This document shows positions 25,101 through 32,891 of a stretch of DNA of 34,352 nt, piece by piece. Each line of letters starts with the position of its first letter. Positions within the stretch are counted from its first letter, which is position 1. Under the pieces are notes generated by a model that was not told the origin of the DNA, did not search any database, and was given only the letters and a program-made list of their open reading frames with translations. Source of the stretch: Thermoplasmatota archaeon (lineage in GTDB: Archaea > Thermoplasmatota > Penumbrarchaeia > Penumbrarchaeales > Penumbrarchaeaceae); NCBI GenBank assembly GCA_016928095.1, contig JAFGLL010000096.1:1-34352 (forward strand), in the 5' to 3' direction. Both the position numbers and the translations under genes were made by a program.

Positions 25101-28100
25101 ATGCATACTGGATGGATGCAAGCACACCGTCGGCCGAAGGTCCAGCATAAAGACCCTCGACAGACCTTGCATAAGGGTCCGGCGTTGCAGGTGCATAGAT
25201 CGTGAGGGAAGACACATTGAAAGATGTAACAAACTCGGGAAAATCTATCCCAAAAAAAACCTTGTCGATGGGGGTTCCATCCTTTGGGCCTTCCAGAGAA
25301 TCTGCCATGACAGTCTCTCCGGCAACAGCCTTTATTCCAAAATAATTTTGAATGATATCGAAAAGGCCCATTGTCGTCCCGTCCGAAAAAATGATCTCAT
25401 CTTCCGAGGCTGTAAGGTCGGTCATGAAGTTATTTCCGATCACCATCAGGTTCTCGTGATGGTCTTCCGGAAGGTACTTTGCCTCTGGATAATTGCCATC
25501 GAGGTACTTCTTGATGGCCTCCAAATCCTTATCGGTGAAGGTCTCCCGGGATATGTCATCATCAAGACCCGAACCTCCGGTTATCCATATCACTGAATTG
25601 TACCTCTTCAGGTCAAAGATGGTAAGGCCGCTGTCATAACCCCAAACATCATCAATGAACGTGTTCGTAACCTCATGTTCATAGTAATCCTCTATCTCGA
25701 CCATTTCCAACGATACCAGCGTTTCAATGACGGCCAATGATGGCTCTCCTCCGATCATGGAATAACTTATTAAACGTTTGTCCTTAATGCTTTTTTCCAT
25801 ACCTGAAGGAAAATTATCATCGGACATATCGTCATCCACCACGAGGATGTTGTTCTTGGTTATGAACGATGTTATCGTCGATGTTGAATAGGATATATCG
25901 TTGTTATCCTCGCTGATCTCGGTTATGAGCGTGTAAGGATCCACCACTACCCTGAAGGTATAGGTTCCGACACCAACTGCAAGCCAAAGTTTGTAAATTT
26001 TGATCTCGGTGCCTCCGCCGGATAGTCCGTTGATGTCATAAGGATTATCATCCTCATCCTGCTCAATATCTGCTTCGGGGTAACCATCCGGATAGGGTAT
26101 GTCGGGTGTGATCGGGACCTCCATCCCGTCCGGTCCGGTGACATAAAAAACCACCGAGGAGCTTTCCATGTTGGGCCCGTTGTTCCTTATATATGCTTCG
26201 ATGAGGATCGTGTCCAGATATTTTGGTGGATTATCCTCATCTACAGGGTGCATCCAGCCGGATCCCTCCTCCCTGAGGACGTATAGGTTCATCCTTGTAA
26301 CTGCAAGATCGCGACCCACTTCCACCTCCCAGTCGAACCATTTCAGAACATTGGAGAAGAGGTCGATCTTCTCGTTAAGATATTTTATCTGAGTGACGTC
26401 CCAGGCCATGACAACGGATTTATACGAGGCTCCCAGCCTAACCGGGTCAGGAGTGCTGAAGGCCCGGACCGAGTTGAACATCGCGGTCTCCTTACCGGAT
26501 TCCTCCTGGTTGGTCAGGATCCCTATGGGTATCTCGAATATATCCTCAACGATCGTATCCCTTGGGGTGAAAAGGTCCATATCGGTGTTGTCCTCGGATG
26601 GATCGAGGAGGACGATATCGAAATCCCTGGGCAGCACACCATCCTGATGGTAGTTTATCAACGTCAACGAGGGGTCTTCTGGTCCGCTGGGGGGTATGTT
26701 CAACTTGTTCTTGTAGATGATGACGGAACTCCCGCTCTCCCTTTCGGAGGTTATCTCGATATCATATAAATGATCATATGAGAAGATCGATAGGGGGATC
26801 GTTACAAATGTTCCGGACGACCATTCTTCCCCTGAGGTCTCGGTCAGACCGGAATACGTGTCGCTGAATACGATCACTCCTCCCTGGTCGCTGATCACTA
26901 TCGAGGTCGTATCGCCGTCAAGAGGGTCTCCTTCCTCGTGCGAGATCATCAGGATATTTTGCGTGGTATCTATCCTGGCCATCAGATCCACGTAAATGTC
27001 CATGCTGTAGAACCTGGGTATCTCTTCGGAGGATGACACCTTGACATCCGTCCAAACCTTATGGATCCCAAGATATTTGTACAGAAGATCACTGGCATCC
27101 ATGCTCTGTGGATCGTTAGAAGTGATCAGCTGATTGGTTGTATACAGGCCTTCCTCCATCTGAAAATATTTCATGAGCCCGTCGAAGGGATCGGTCCCAA
27201 CGATCATCAGGTATCTGTTGGAATCCAGGTATTTGATCAGCTCCTGAACGTTCCCCCCTATGCCAGTCTCCGGATCATTGGGGGAGTTCGTCAATGGGTC
27301 CTTTTTATAACCGGTCACCCAGATCACGATATCATAATCCTCCATGGCAGGTGCGGCTATCTCTTCCTGATTGTAGCTGAATGCCGGAGCGTCGCGCGGG
27401 TCTCCCTCGTCAAAAACCTGCTGTGTGGTGTAGGTCTTGTCCACGGTAACACCTGCACCGATCAGCGATTCAAGGACAGCAGAGGTCATGTCCCCGTAGG
27501 ATTCTGTCAATGCCTCGTCATCATCGACCAGCAGGATCCTGGGAAGCACCTGTAGCTCTCTCAGGCCGATATTATCTCTCGGAACATCTCCGCTTGGCTT
27601 CTCACTTGTGATCGAATAGTGGTCTATCGCCTGTTCATCGCCCATTTCGTTGTAAGCATCGACAACGGCATAGACCCGCTGCTTTCCGCCGGGAACATCG
27701 ACCCTTGCTTCCAACGAAAAATAATAGAAAAGATAGGCTCCGGGAAGGAGTTCAAGATCCGTCCTGACGCATGTCGGGAACATCTCATCATTGCTCAGGG
27801 GCCCGGCGGATTGACTTACCTCGCTTCTCCATTTACCAGAGTAACCCTCCTTGTCCATTCTCCAATCATATACCTCGTTGTTGGCGTAGGAGATCGCAAC
27901 ATCTTCCCCCTCATGATACATTTTGGGTTCAAACGTTGTAACGATCATGGTCACCCCCATATCTTGAGTGATAGGTTCATCCCCGGAATTCTGGACGATC
28001 ACCGTAACTGTGATCTCTTCACCGCTGTTGGGAGCTTCGTCTGAGAAATAGATATCGTATATGCCCGGGTCCGGTCCGTGTATGATCACCGGCGTGAGCT

Positions 28101-29019
28101 CTTTGTCAACCCTGAACTTCCTTCCGATGTAATTGTTCCTGTAATTCAGTTCTCCTTCGAAAACGGGGATGACCTTGACGTTCAAAGTGTGGATCCCGAG
28201 AGATCGGGGTTCATCTTCAGATACATCCCATTTGAACTCGAAAACCATGTATTCACCGTTCTTGAGCTCTCCGTAGTCACCATAGTCCTCATCATGAGGT
28301 TGTTTGGAAGAACTATAATGTGTGTACTTTACATCCGTGAACTCAAGTGGATCATCGGAGTCGAATATCCTGAGATTGGATATTCGGTTGCCGGATTCTT
28401 CCGCGAAGTGTACGGTTTCCATGTCGGATCCGTAATTATCTACCTGGATGGAGATATAGAAAGGACCGTCCTCGAATATGGTGTCACCAGCCGTTGTTCC
28501 ATCGCTCTTAAGGATCTGTATCCGGGTCACTGCAAGGTCAGGAAGATCTCCTGTTACGAAAGATTTGGTCAGCTCATTGCTCAGGAGAACAATGGAGGTT
28601 CCTCCTTCCAACACGGATGTGACCGTTACCTTGAAAAGGTTCGGTATGTCAGGTCCGGAGATGTCTATCCTGACCTCTTCACCCGGACCCCATCCATTAT
28701 CACCCGACAGATCGTAATAGCTGCTTTTTATCTTGGGTCCAATGGAGGGGGCGCTGACGATGATCTGCGAGTTCATACCATCAAGGATGTCGCCACCCTT
28801 ATGAACGATCACCAGGTCATTCCCTTGAACGGTGGCCCAGAGGTCAACGTACAGGGCGTCCTCTCCCTCGTCGATATTGGCTGTCCACAGTGCAATACTT
28901 CCAGCAAGCATCACTGATATGCCTAGTAAAAGGATCGTCCCTATGGCCTCGGAAACACCAAGGATACGTTTAAAAGATGGATCACCAGGGCCTTTCTTAA
29001 TATGAGCAGAGCTCCGCAT
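22171..29019 (-). CDS. Giant pilin-headed surface protein B with nested VWA domain
   Basis: A 2,282-residue paralogue of giant A with the same domain order. Pilin N-terminus LGVSEAIGTILLLGIS (helix 20-46) and beta domain 57-151; CARDB-like repeats; Rossmann-like domains at about 494 (RILLVDDDEA) and 1057 (NILVVDDDMS); CARDB-like domain near 1362-1476; jelly roll opening FFWDDMESGDGNWDHD (1478) with inserted VWA (1563-1826; D1570-T-S-V-S) and closing at about 1857-1992; second jelly roll 2004-2186; C-terminal helix 2256-2274 with RRR. Unlike A, it carries an internal copy of the pilin-type beta domain (676-774), and the third MIDAS region reads TAGDD instead of SDG. GGGAG precedes the ATG, and a strong promoter lies upstream. 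Confidence 0.88.
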   Translation of the reverse strand: MRSSAHIKKGPGDPSFKRILGVSEAIGTILLLGISVMLAGSIALWTANIDEGEDALYVDLWATVQGNDLVIVHKGGDILDGMNSQIIVSAPSIGPKIKSSYYDLSGDNGWGPGEEVRIDISGPDIPNLFKVTVTSVLEGGTSIVLLSNELTKSFVTGDLPDLAVTRIQILKSDGTTAGDTIFEDGPFYISIQVDNYGSDMETVHFAEESGNRISNLRIFDSDDPLEFTDVKYTHYSSSKQPHDEDYGDYGELKNGEYMVFEFKWDVSEDEPRSLGIHTLNVKVIPVFEGELNYRNNYIGRKFRVDKELTPVIIHGPDPGIYDIYFSDEAPNSGEEITVTVIVQNSGDEPITQDMGVTMIVTTFEPKMYHEGEDVAISYANNEVYDWRMDKEGYSGKWRSEVSQSAGPLSNDEMFPTCVRTDLELLPGAYLFYYFSLEARVDVPGGKQRVYAVVDAYNEMGDEQAIDHYSITSEKPSGDVPRDNIGLRELQVLPRILLVDDDEALTESYGDMTSAVLESLIGAGVTVDKTYTTQQVFDEGDPRDAPAFSYNQEEIAAPAMEDYDIVIWVTGYKKDPLTNSPNDPETGIGGNVQELIKYLDSNRYLMIVGTDPFDGLMKYFQMEEGLYTTNQLITSNDPQSMDASDLLYKYLGIHKVWTDVKVSSSEEIPRFYSMDIYVDLMARIDTTQNILMISHEEGDPLDGDTTSIVISDQGGVIVFSDTYSGLTETSGEEWSSGTFVTIPLSIFSYDHLYDIEITSERESGSSVIIYKNKLNIPPSGPEDPSLTLINYHQDGVLPRDFDIVLLDPSEDNTDMDLFTPRDTIVEDIFEIPIGILTNQEESGKETAMFNSVRAFSTPDPVRLGASYKSVVMAWDVTQIKYLNEKIDLFSNVLKWFDWEVEVGRDLAVTRMNLYVLREEGSGWMHPVDEDNPPKYLDTILIEAYIRNNGPNMESSSVVFYVTGPDGMEVPITPDIPYPDGYPEADIEQDEDDNPYDINGLSGGGTEIKIYKLWLAVGVGTYTFRVVVDPYTLITEISEDNNDISYSTSTITSFITKNNILVVDDDMSDDNFPSGMEKSIKDKRLISYSMIGGEPSLAVIETLVSLEMVEIEDYYEHEVTNTFIDDVWGYDSGLTIFDLKRYNSVIWITGGSGLDDDISRETFTDKDLEAIKKYLDGNYPEAKYLPEDHHENLMVIGNNFMTDLTASEDEIIFSDGTTMGLFDIIQNYFGIKAVAGETVMADSLEGPKDGTPIDKVFFGIDFPEFVTSFNVSSLTIYAPATPDPYARSVEGLYAGPSADGVLASIQYAYDDTDITPDDVLDDKNFRVVLHSWELTRSSWTSDETPLMELLYLPLHWFETPEDEPELVGRSCDIGLERESTEVESNILTPVIGNSYVIHTRVANIGGASGGGTVRFTDGNTLFQSENIYLNPDTTTTIEAIWKPLYAGERTITIWIDKYNDALEVFDVLNNVPSMVIEVYFFWDDMESGDGNWDHDSTIQMINGEGTLDYMAEPTYTNIEDEWSSMNGFHVNTEVENTVVQGEFYSSPNSFYMYEPNLAGTTRKDIDLVMMLDTSVSMSGNPIADMKIAAKNIVDLLAPDDRLAIFTFNTDSSNPDPMVRQTFTYMTDPNRASTMDLIDSLTATGFTPLWDSIGATISYAEENKRAGEVYIAAITLTAGDDIGSNGREDGSDDYCPGSEPGTTYLDHTWGVDTGSKWGDSDTTYVDQDTNSGHDIWRVGGDSVPLTGAWLDLNDHTRTGLIHAPIPVFTVGLGIDPHEEDPESPGIGLYYPFTSEYDLWQIAETSGAQYHYAPDSSSLDTIFRDIFLHVEAEAEASTRGEEPTRAAGPWTDGNEIPGDKWMETNTIDLTYADSAWMTFKNKYNMKVGANGGVIQVGTYNGIQWVWEYIQPDQPYTGNFLVDAWGTVGLKDGLGGDMRWCYNGMSGGGTLGWDHVSVNLDGYTGNEIRVRFLYKYLDGGTGYGWMIDDMSIKISTDDENTNKGSSTDGWRLQVGSIITGTTYSGTHAWWVGDVNVGGDLMSGVDNSLYTRQIDLTNARTAILEARFRFNIDTGSGRPPDGFRVEVSTDNKQTWVPLNLGVRAAWGVSGTGDDNEDGIIDSKSYTGLDLEGKGKNWVHSSTLTRLNTDLAAFIGNVINIRFRLVTNTDLTHYADNTKDMGIYIDDVFICGTSLSSTRGGTDVDTSGDIQEEGDPAVPDMFREFVDPKNDGKPYTSGTDDILTGDDLDAPECRTDVEGRNDAIPWILSSLLIAAPMAFLAVSRRRGIP
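26698..26994 (-). repeat. Internal copy of the pilin-type beta domain in giant B
   Basis: Residues 676-774 of giant B follow the same pattern as its head domain, residues 57-151: YVDL at the start, I-S/V-H-x-x-GD-x-LDG, a central loop, then a hydrophobic strand pair ending in S-x-x-I/V-x-x-x-N-x-L. Giant A has no counterpart at this place, and the insertion roughly accounts for the 87-residue length difference. The hydrophobic pilin helix was not copied. Confidence 0.55.
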
Positions 29020-29054
29020 AACTATATCTCCCTTGGACTTTGAGCCTGGAAAAT

Positions 29055-29064
29055 GCTATATAAC
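29055..29064 (-). promoter_or_regulatory. TATA box of the giant-protein operon
   Basis: The minus strand reads GTTATATAGC, centred about 41 bases before the ATG of giant B. It gives the operon B-A-pilin-pilin its own promoter, separate from the J-protein gene upstream. Confidence 0.55.
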
Positions 29065-29072
29065 CCCTTCCG

Positions 29073-29093
29073 GGTAATAACCCGAATATTACC
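29073..29093. promoter_or_regulatory. Inverted repeat next to the giant-operon promoter
   Basis: GGTAATA and TATTACC form a perfect 7-base inverted repeat with a 7-base spacer, immediately upstream of the TATA box on the minus strand. Its location at the BRE side of the promoter suggests an activator or repressor site. Confidence 0.45.
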
Positions 29094-29129
29094 ATTTACC
29101 GTGTTATCAAGACACCAAGGAGTACGATC

Positions 29130-31148
29130 TCAATTCCAATCTTCTGCCTCATCGTTCAGGTCCATTGAGAACTCCATATCCCCCATGTAGGCATCGTAAT
29201 CGGCCCTGAAGACCGGGTCCAGAAGGACCTCCTTTGCCTTGTTGACACGGACCATCTCCTCCGCTGCCTCATGAGGATCTATCTCCTTGTGATGCGCCAC
29301 CCTGTCCGGGTGGAAATAGGCTGCGAGCTGCCTGTACTTCTTCTTGACCTCGGCGTCCGTAGCAGTGGGTTCCAGGCCCAGGACCTCGTAGAGGTTGTAA
29401 TCAAAATCGAACTTGCCATCGTCGTAATCTATCCTGGCGTCGTTCTCGGATGCACTGTGCTTGGCGGCGACATCCTCGTACAGCTCCCTTATCTTCCTGG
29501 CCATCTCCTCCGCCTGGGATGCGGACATGGTCTGGTCCTCGTTTATCACGAAATCGTCAGCCCTTCTCAGTTTCTTGGAAAGCATTATGATAACGAAAAC
29601 CAAAATAACGATGATCATTGCCACCAGCAACGGAATGGCGATGGTCAGGAAGGTGGTGCTCGTAACAAGGTCGATGAACTTATTGTCATTCTCGTTGACC
29701 GGAACGTCACGTACCGTGAAGCTGAATGTCACCTCGTCCTCCTCGTCACCGTCCGATACCGACATCCTGACCGAATGCACTCCACTGGTCAGGGTGAACA
29801 GCGTCTTGTTGAACAACTCACTGGTGGAATATGGTTGGATGTCATCGTCGATATACCATTCGAAGTCCATCTTTGAAAGGGGATCGTCGGGGTCGACCAC
29901 CCAATCGGTCCCGGATATCAGAATGCTCTGGTTCTTGAAGAACTCCCTTCCGTCCACTATGGTCGGGACAAAGGCCCGGGGGCCCTGGTTGATATCCACC
30001 GGGAACACGCGTGAGATGTTCTCGTTCCCGAGTACGTCGGAGGCCCTGAACTGAAGGGATGTGTTCCCCTTTCCTTCTACACCGACCGCGGTGCCTCGGA
30101 CAACTATCACCCTGTCGTCCCCCACATCCATGACATCGAGCCAATCGTTCCAAGTACCGTTCTTGAAAACCCTGTACATCACGGAGGAACTGTCAACGAA
30201 GAGCTTGTTCTTGGGTCTCTCAGTGACCGTTATCTCCCATTCGAACTCCTCATCGGTCTCCTTGGTGGCTGGATATCTCAAGGTTATGTCGGGAGAAAGG
30301 CCGTCTATCCCTATACTGAACTCCCATTGGGTCACCTTGACCTTCCAGTCCTCGGGCATCCCGGGTATGTCCATCATCAGGTGGATGCTGTCATCAGCAA
30401 GATCAGGTACCTGCAGGTCGGAGGCGAACCCTCTCTCATCCAGGGTCATATTCCATGTGGACATGCCATCGGTAAGTATCACATCGATACCCGGAAGCAG
30501 GGGTGAATAGACCGAAAGGTATTCGGTCAGATGCCAGTAACGGAACTTTATTCCACTAACCGATATGGTCGAGTTCGACCGGACCTGATCACCCTCCTCA
30601 ACCTGCTCCCCTTTCCCGTTCTCAACGATGATGCCGTAAGGCTCAAGTGTCCCGTGTACGATGATCTTGAGCTCGGAAACGGCGTCCACATCCTGCGTGG
30701 TGGAGTTCATGGATAGCGTGGGAAGCAGGGTGAACTGTCTATCATAGCTCCAATCCATGTGGAAGAAGGCCTTGAAGAAGAAGGTTGTGTTGACGTCATC
30801 GTAGGAAAAACCCACTCCGCTGATGTCCATCTGTCCGACCAGAAACTCCTGGGTGATCCCTGTCGTTACCATGTCCCAATGGAACAAGGTCTGAGATGAG
30901 GCACCTACCTTTATCCTTACCCCGAGGGAATCCAGGGAAGTGGAGTTGACATCATGGAAGATGAAGGATATGTTGTAATCCCTGTGCCCGGCCAGACAAA
31001 TATTGTTATCTGAACCTACACCATCGACAATTCCTGAATAGAGGACGGGAGAGCGGGTGGAGGAAGCCTCTCCCTGTATTGGTGCCTGGACAAGGAGACA
31101 TAGAGATAGAATGGACAGTATGATGTATCTATAGATGGATCTCGTCAT
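29130..31148 (-). CDS. Membrane protein with glycosylated-type ectodomain and cytosolic J domain
   Basis: A 672-residue protein from the chosen start (numbers below count from a GTG 20 codons upstream at 31208). A signal peptide (21-48, IYRYIILSILSLCLLVQAPI), an extracellular part of about 470 residues ending in an Ig/PKD-like domain (410-500), a membrane helix (518-544) and a cytosolic tail ending in a J domain (604-675) with helix II KKKYRQLAAYF and the HPD motif (633-635). J domains activate DnaK/Hsp70. Ten N-glycosylation sequons lie in the ectodomain and none in the tail, supporting the topology. I prefer the ATG at 31148 because it starts right at the signal peptide with AGGGA before it; 31166 and the GTG at 31208 are alternatives. 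It may help assemble the giant proteins encoded next. Confidence 0.8.
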   Translation of the reverse strand: MTRSIYRYIILSILSLCLLVQAPIQGEASSTRSPVLYSGIVDGVGSDNNICLAGHRDYNISFIFHDVNSTSLDSLGVRIKVGASSQTLFHWDMVTTGITQEFLVGQMDISGVGFSYDDVNTTFFFKAFFHMDWSYDRQFTLLPTLSMNSTTQDVDAVSELKIIVHGTLEPYGIIVENGKGEQVEEGDQVRSNSTISVSGIKFRYWHLTEYLSVYSPLLPGIDVILTDGMSTWNMTLDERGFASDLQVPDLADDSIHLMMDIPGMPEDWKVKVTQWEFSIGIDGLSPDITLRYPATKETDEEFEWEITVTERPKNKLFVDSSSVMYRVFKNGTWNDWLDVMDVGDDRVIVVRGTAVGVEGKGNTSLQFRASDVLGNENISRVFPVDINQGPRAFVPTIVDGREFFKNQSILISGTDWVVDPDDPLSKMDFEWYIDDDIQPYSTSELFNKTLFTLTSGVHSVRMSVSDGDEEDEVTFSFTVRDVPVNENDNKFIDLVTSTTFLTIAIPLLVAMIIVILVFVIIMLSKKLRRADDFVINEDQTMSASQAEEMARKIRELYEDVAAKHSASENDARIDYDDGKFDFDYNLYEVLGLEPTATDAEVKKKYRQLAAYFHPDRVAHHKEIDPHEAAEEMVRVNKAKEVLLDPVFRADYDAYMGDMEFSMDLNDEAEDWN

Positions 31149-31230
31149 GGGATTCCCTGCTATCATAGATGGGGGGCGCTCGCCAACACCTTGCATCCTT
31201 GCGTTCACTTGCGTCGGGAACTCCTGATTA

Positions 31231-31248
31231 GCTTAATAAGTTTATGTA
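31231..31248 (-). promoter_or_regulatory. Putative promoter of the J-protein gene
   Basis: The minus strand reads ATAAACTTATTAAGC, an AT-rich TATA-like stretch 30-40 bases before the GTG at 31208. The divergent coiled-coil gene begins 160 bases away, so this intergenic region must hold both promoters; the plus-strand box is not clear (TATCATATAG at 31329-31338 is a weak candidate). Confidence 0.35.
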
Positions 31249-31392
31249 ATCTGCGGTTGCAGGGAACAAGACCCCGTGAACCGTCGTTGACCGGTAAATG
31301 ATGCGAACAAAACGTATTAATCAAAGTCTATCATATAGGTTTCGACCCAGGTCTGAACAACAGGCAGGTTTCCCCGAGACGGTGTATTATCC

Positions 31393-32871
31393 ATGGACGA
31401 TGTGATAGAGACGAAGACCATATTCACTTGCCCGCATTGTTCTGGCAAGTTCAAGGTCGTTATGATGGGTAAACCAAAAGCTTACAAGTGTCCCACATGC
31501 AAGGGAACGGTCACGGTGTTCACCGACAGAACGGTCCAACCTGGCGATCTCACGGTATCAAAGGAGGTCCATGGTCCCAGGCTGGCCCATCAAACCCCTG
31601 AAAGTACATCCAAGTTACCTTTCAGCGAGATGCCTGTCGATGACACTTCCCAACAGAACGAGGAGGAGCGTAGGCTCTTCTCGGAGATAATGGAACAGGT
31701 CAAGGAGATCAGGGCGAAACAGGTCATGGCCGGAATGGAAGGGACCAGGGAGGATGTTCAGAGCCTTAAAGAGGAGATAGTGCAGCTGAGGAACAGGATC
31801 TCAACTCTCCAGGAGGAACTCAGGAAAGCACGGTTCCAGTCTTCAAAGGATGTAGCATCGGCCCCGAACGAGAACCTCGAAAACCTGATCTCACAGCTGA
31901 AGACAAGGATACTATCCCAGGCTGACATCATATCGAACCTCCAGAAAGAAAAAGAGAAATTGGAACTTGATTGGGCGGAGATGGCATCCACAAGGAACAA
32001 GGACGAGGAGATCTCGCAAATGGAAGATCTTCGGACCATGCTGGAGCAAAGGGAGGTAGAGATCAACGAGAGGGAACTTGTCCTTGACACCCGTGAAGCC
32101 GCCCTGAATGAACAGGAAAAGAATAACGAGAAGGACCGGGAAGCAGGAGGGGAGTTCAAGAGAGAGCTTGATATGTACCAGGTCAAGCTGGAGGAGAGAG
32201 CTGTCGCCCTTTCCAACGAGAAAGAGGACCTGGAAAGGATAAAGCTGGAATATGCACACGTCCATGACCTGGCAGAGGATCTGAAGACCAAGGAAAGGGA
32301 ACTGGACGAAAGGGAGGAGAGCCTGCACGATATGGAAAAGGACCTGATGGTAGCCCATGGAAACCAGAAGCAGACAGAGATGATGTTGGGAGCGATCAAG
32401 GAAAAGGAAAAGGTCCTCACCATCAGAGAAAAGGGGCTTGACGAGAGGGAAGAGGCACTTGTAAGGTCCAATCATGATCTCAACGAGCTGAAAAGGTCGC
32501 TAGCGGCTAAACAGGTGGAAATGGACCTCAGGGAGAAGGGACTTCGTCCGGTAGAAGGGGACCTGCAGAAAAGGGAAGAGGAGCTTCGGTCCGCTTCCCT
32601 GAAATGGAAGAACTTCGCAAGGCAGCTGAAGGACTACAAGGAGGAGCTCGCAAGAGCCTCCGAGGAACTGGGTTCAAGGGAAAAGGACCTATTGGAACGG
32701 GAAGATAAGGTAAGCTTTGCCTGGGAGAGATTGAAAACGCTAAAGGATATGATGGCACAGAGGATGAAAGCCGATGGCGATAAGGATATGGGGGGGCCTT
32801 CTCTAAAAGAAGGCAGGAAAAGGGGTGGAGATCAAGCTGCCGGTCAAGTGGGATCGGGGGAACCTGTTTGA
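31393..32871 (+). CDS. Zinc-ribbon coiled-coil protein
   Basis: A 492-residue cytosolic protein. A zinc ribbon occupies residues 13-42 (C13-P-H-C16, C33-P-T-C36). A short linker leads to a long, highly charged coiled coil from about 75 to 465 with heptads rich in Glu, Lys, Leu and Arg and recurring 'ERELxxxEExL' blocks. The tail (MGGPSLKEGRKRGGDQAAG) is Gly/Lys-rich. There is no ATPase domain, signal or membrane helix, so it is structural rather than SMC-like. The second coiled-coil gene follows after 20 bases. Divergence from the J-protein gene suggests shared control but proves no joint function. Specific family unknown. Confidence 0.7.
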   Translation: MDDVIETKTIFTCPHCSGKFKVVMMGKPKAYKCPTCKGTVTVFTDRTVQPGDLTVSKEVHGPRLAHQTPESTSKLPFSEMPVDDTSQQNEEERRLFSEIMEQVKEIRAKQVMAGMEGTREDVQSLKEEIVQLRNRISTLQEELRKARFQSSKDVASAPNENLENLISQLKTRILSQADIISNLQKEKEKLELDWAEMASTRNKDEEISQMEDLRTMLEQREVEINERELVLDTREAALNEQEKNNEKDREAGGEFKRELDMYQVKLEERAVALSNEKEDLERIKLEYAHVHDLAEDLKTKERELDEREESLHDMEKDLMVAHGNQKQTEMMLGAIKEKEKVLTIREKGLDEREEALVRSNHDLNELKRSLAAKQVEMDLREKGLRPVEGDLQKREEELRSASLKWKNFARQLKDYKEELARASEELGSREKDLLEREDKVSFAWERLKTLKDMMAQRMKADGDKDMGGPSLKEGRKRGGDQAAGQVGSGEPV

Positions 32872-32891
32872 AATGACAGGGAGGGATCCAG

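Noticed and set aside
31758-32471. Long Ser/Phe/Leu-rich open frame of 237 codons on the minus strand
   Set aside because: It is antisense to the zinc-ribbon coiled-coil gene. Its composition is exactly what the complement of Glu/Lys-rich heptads gives, and it has no family pattern.
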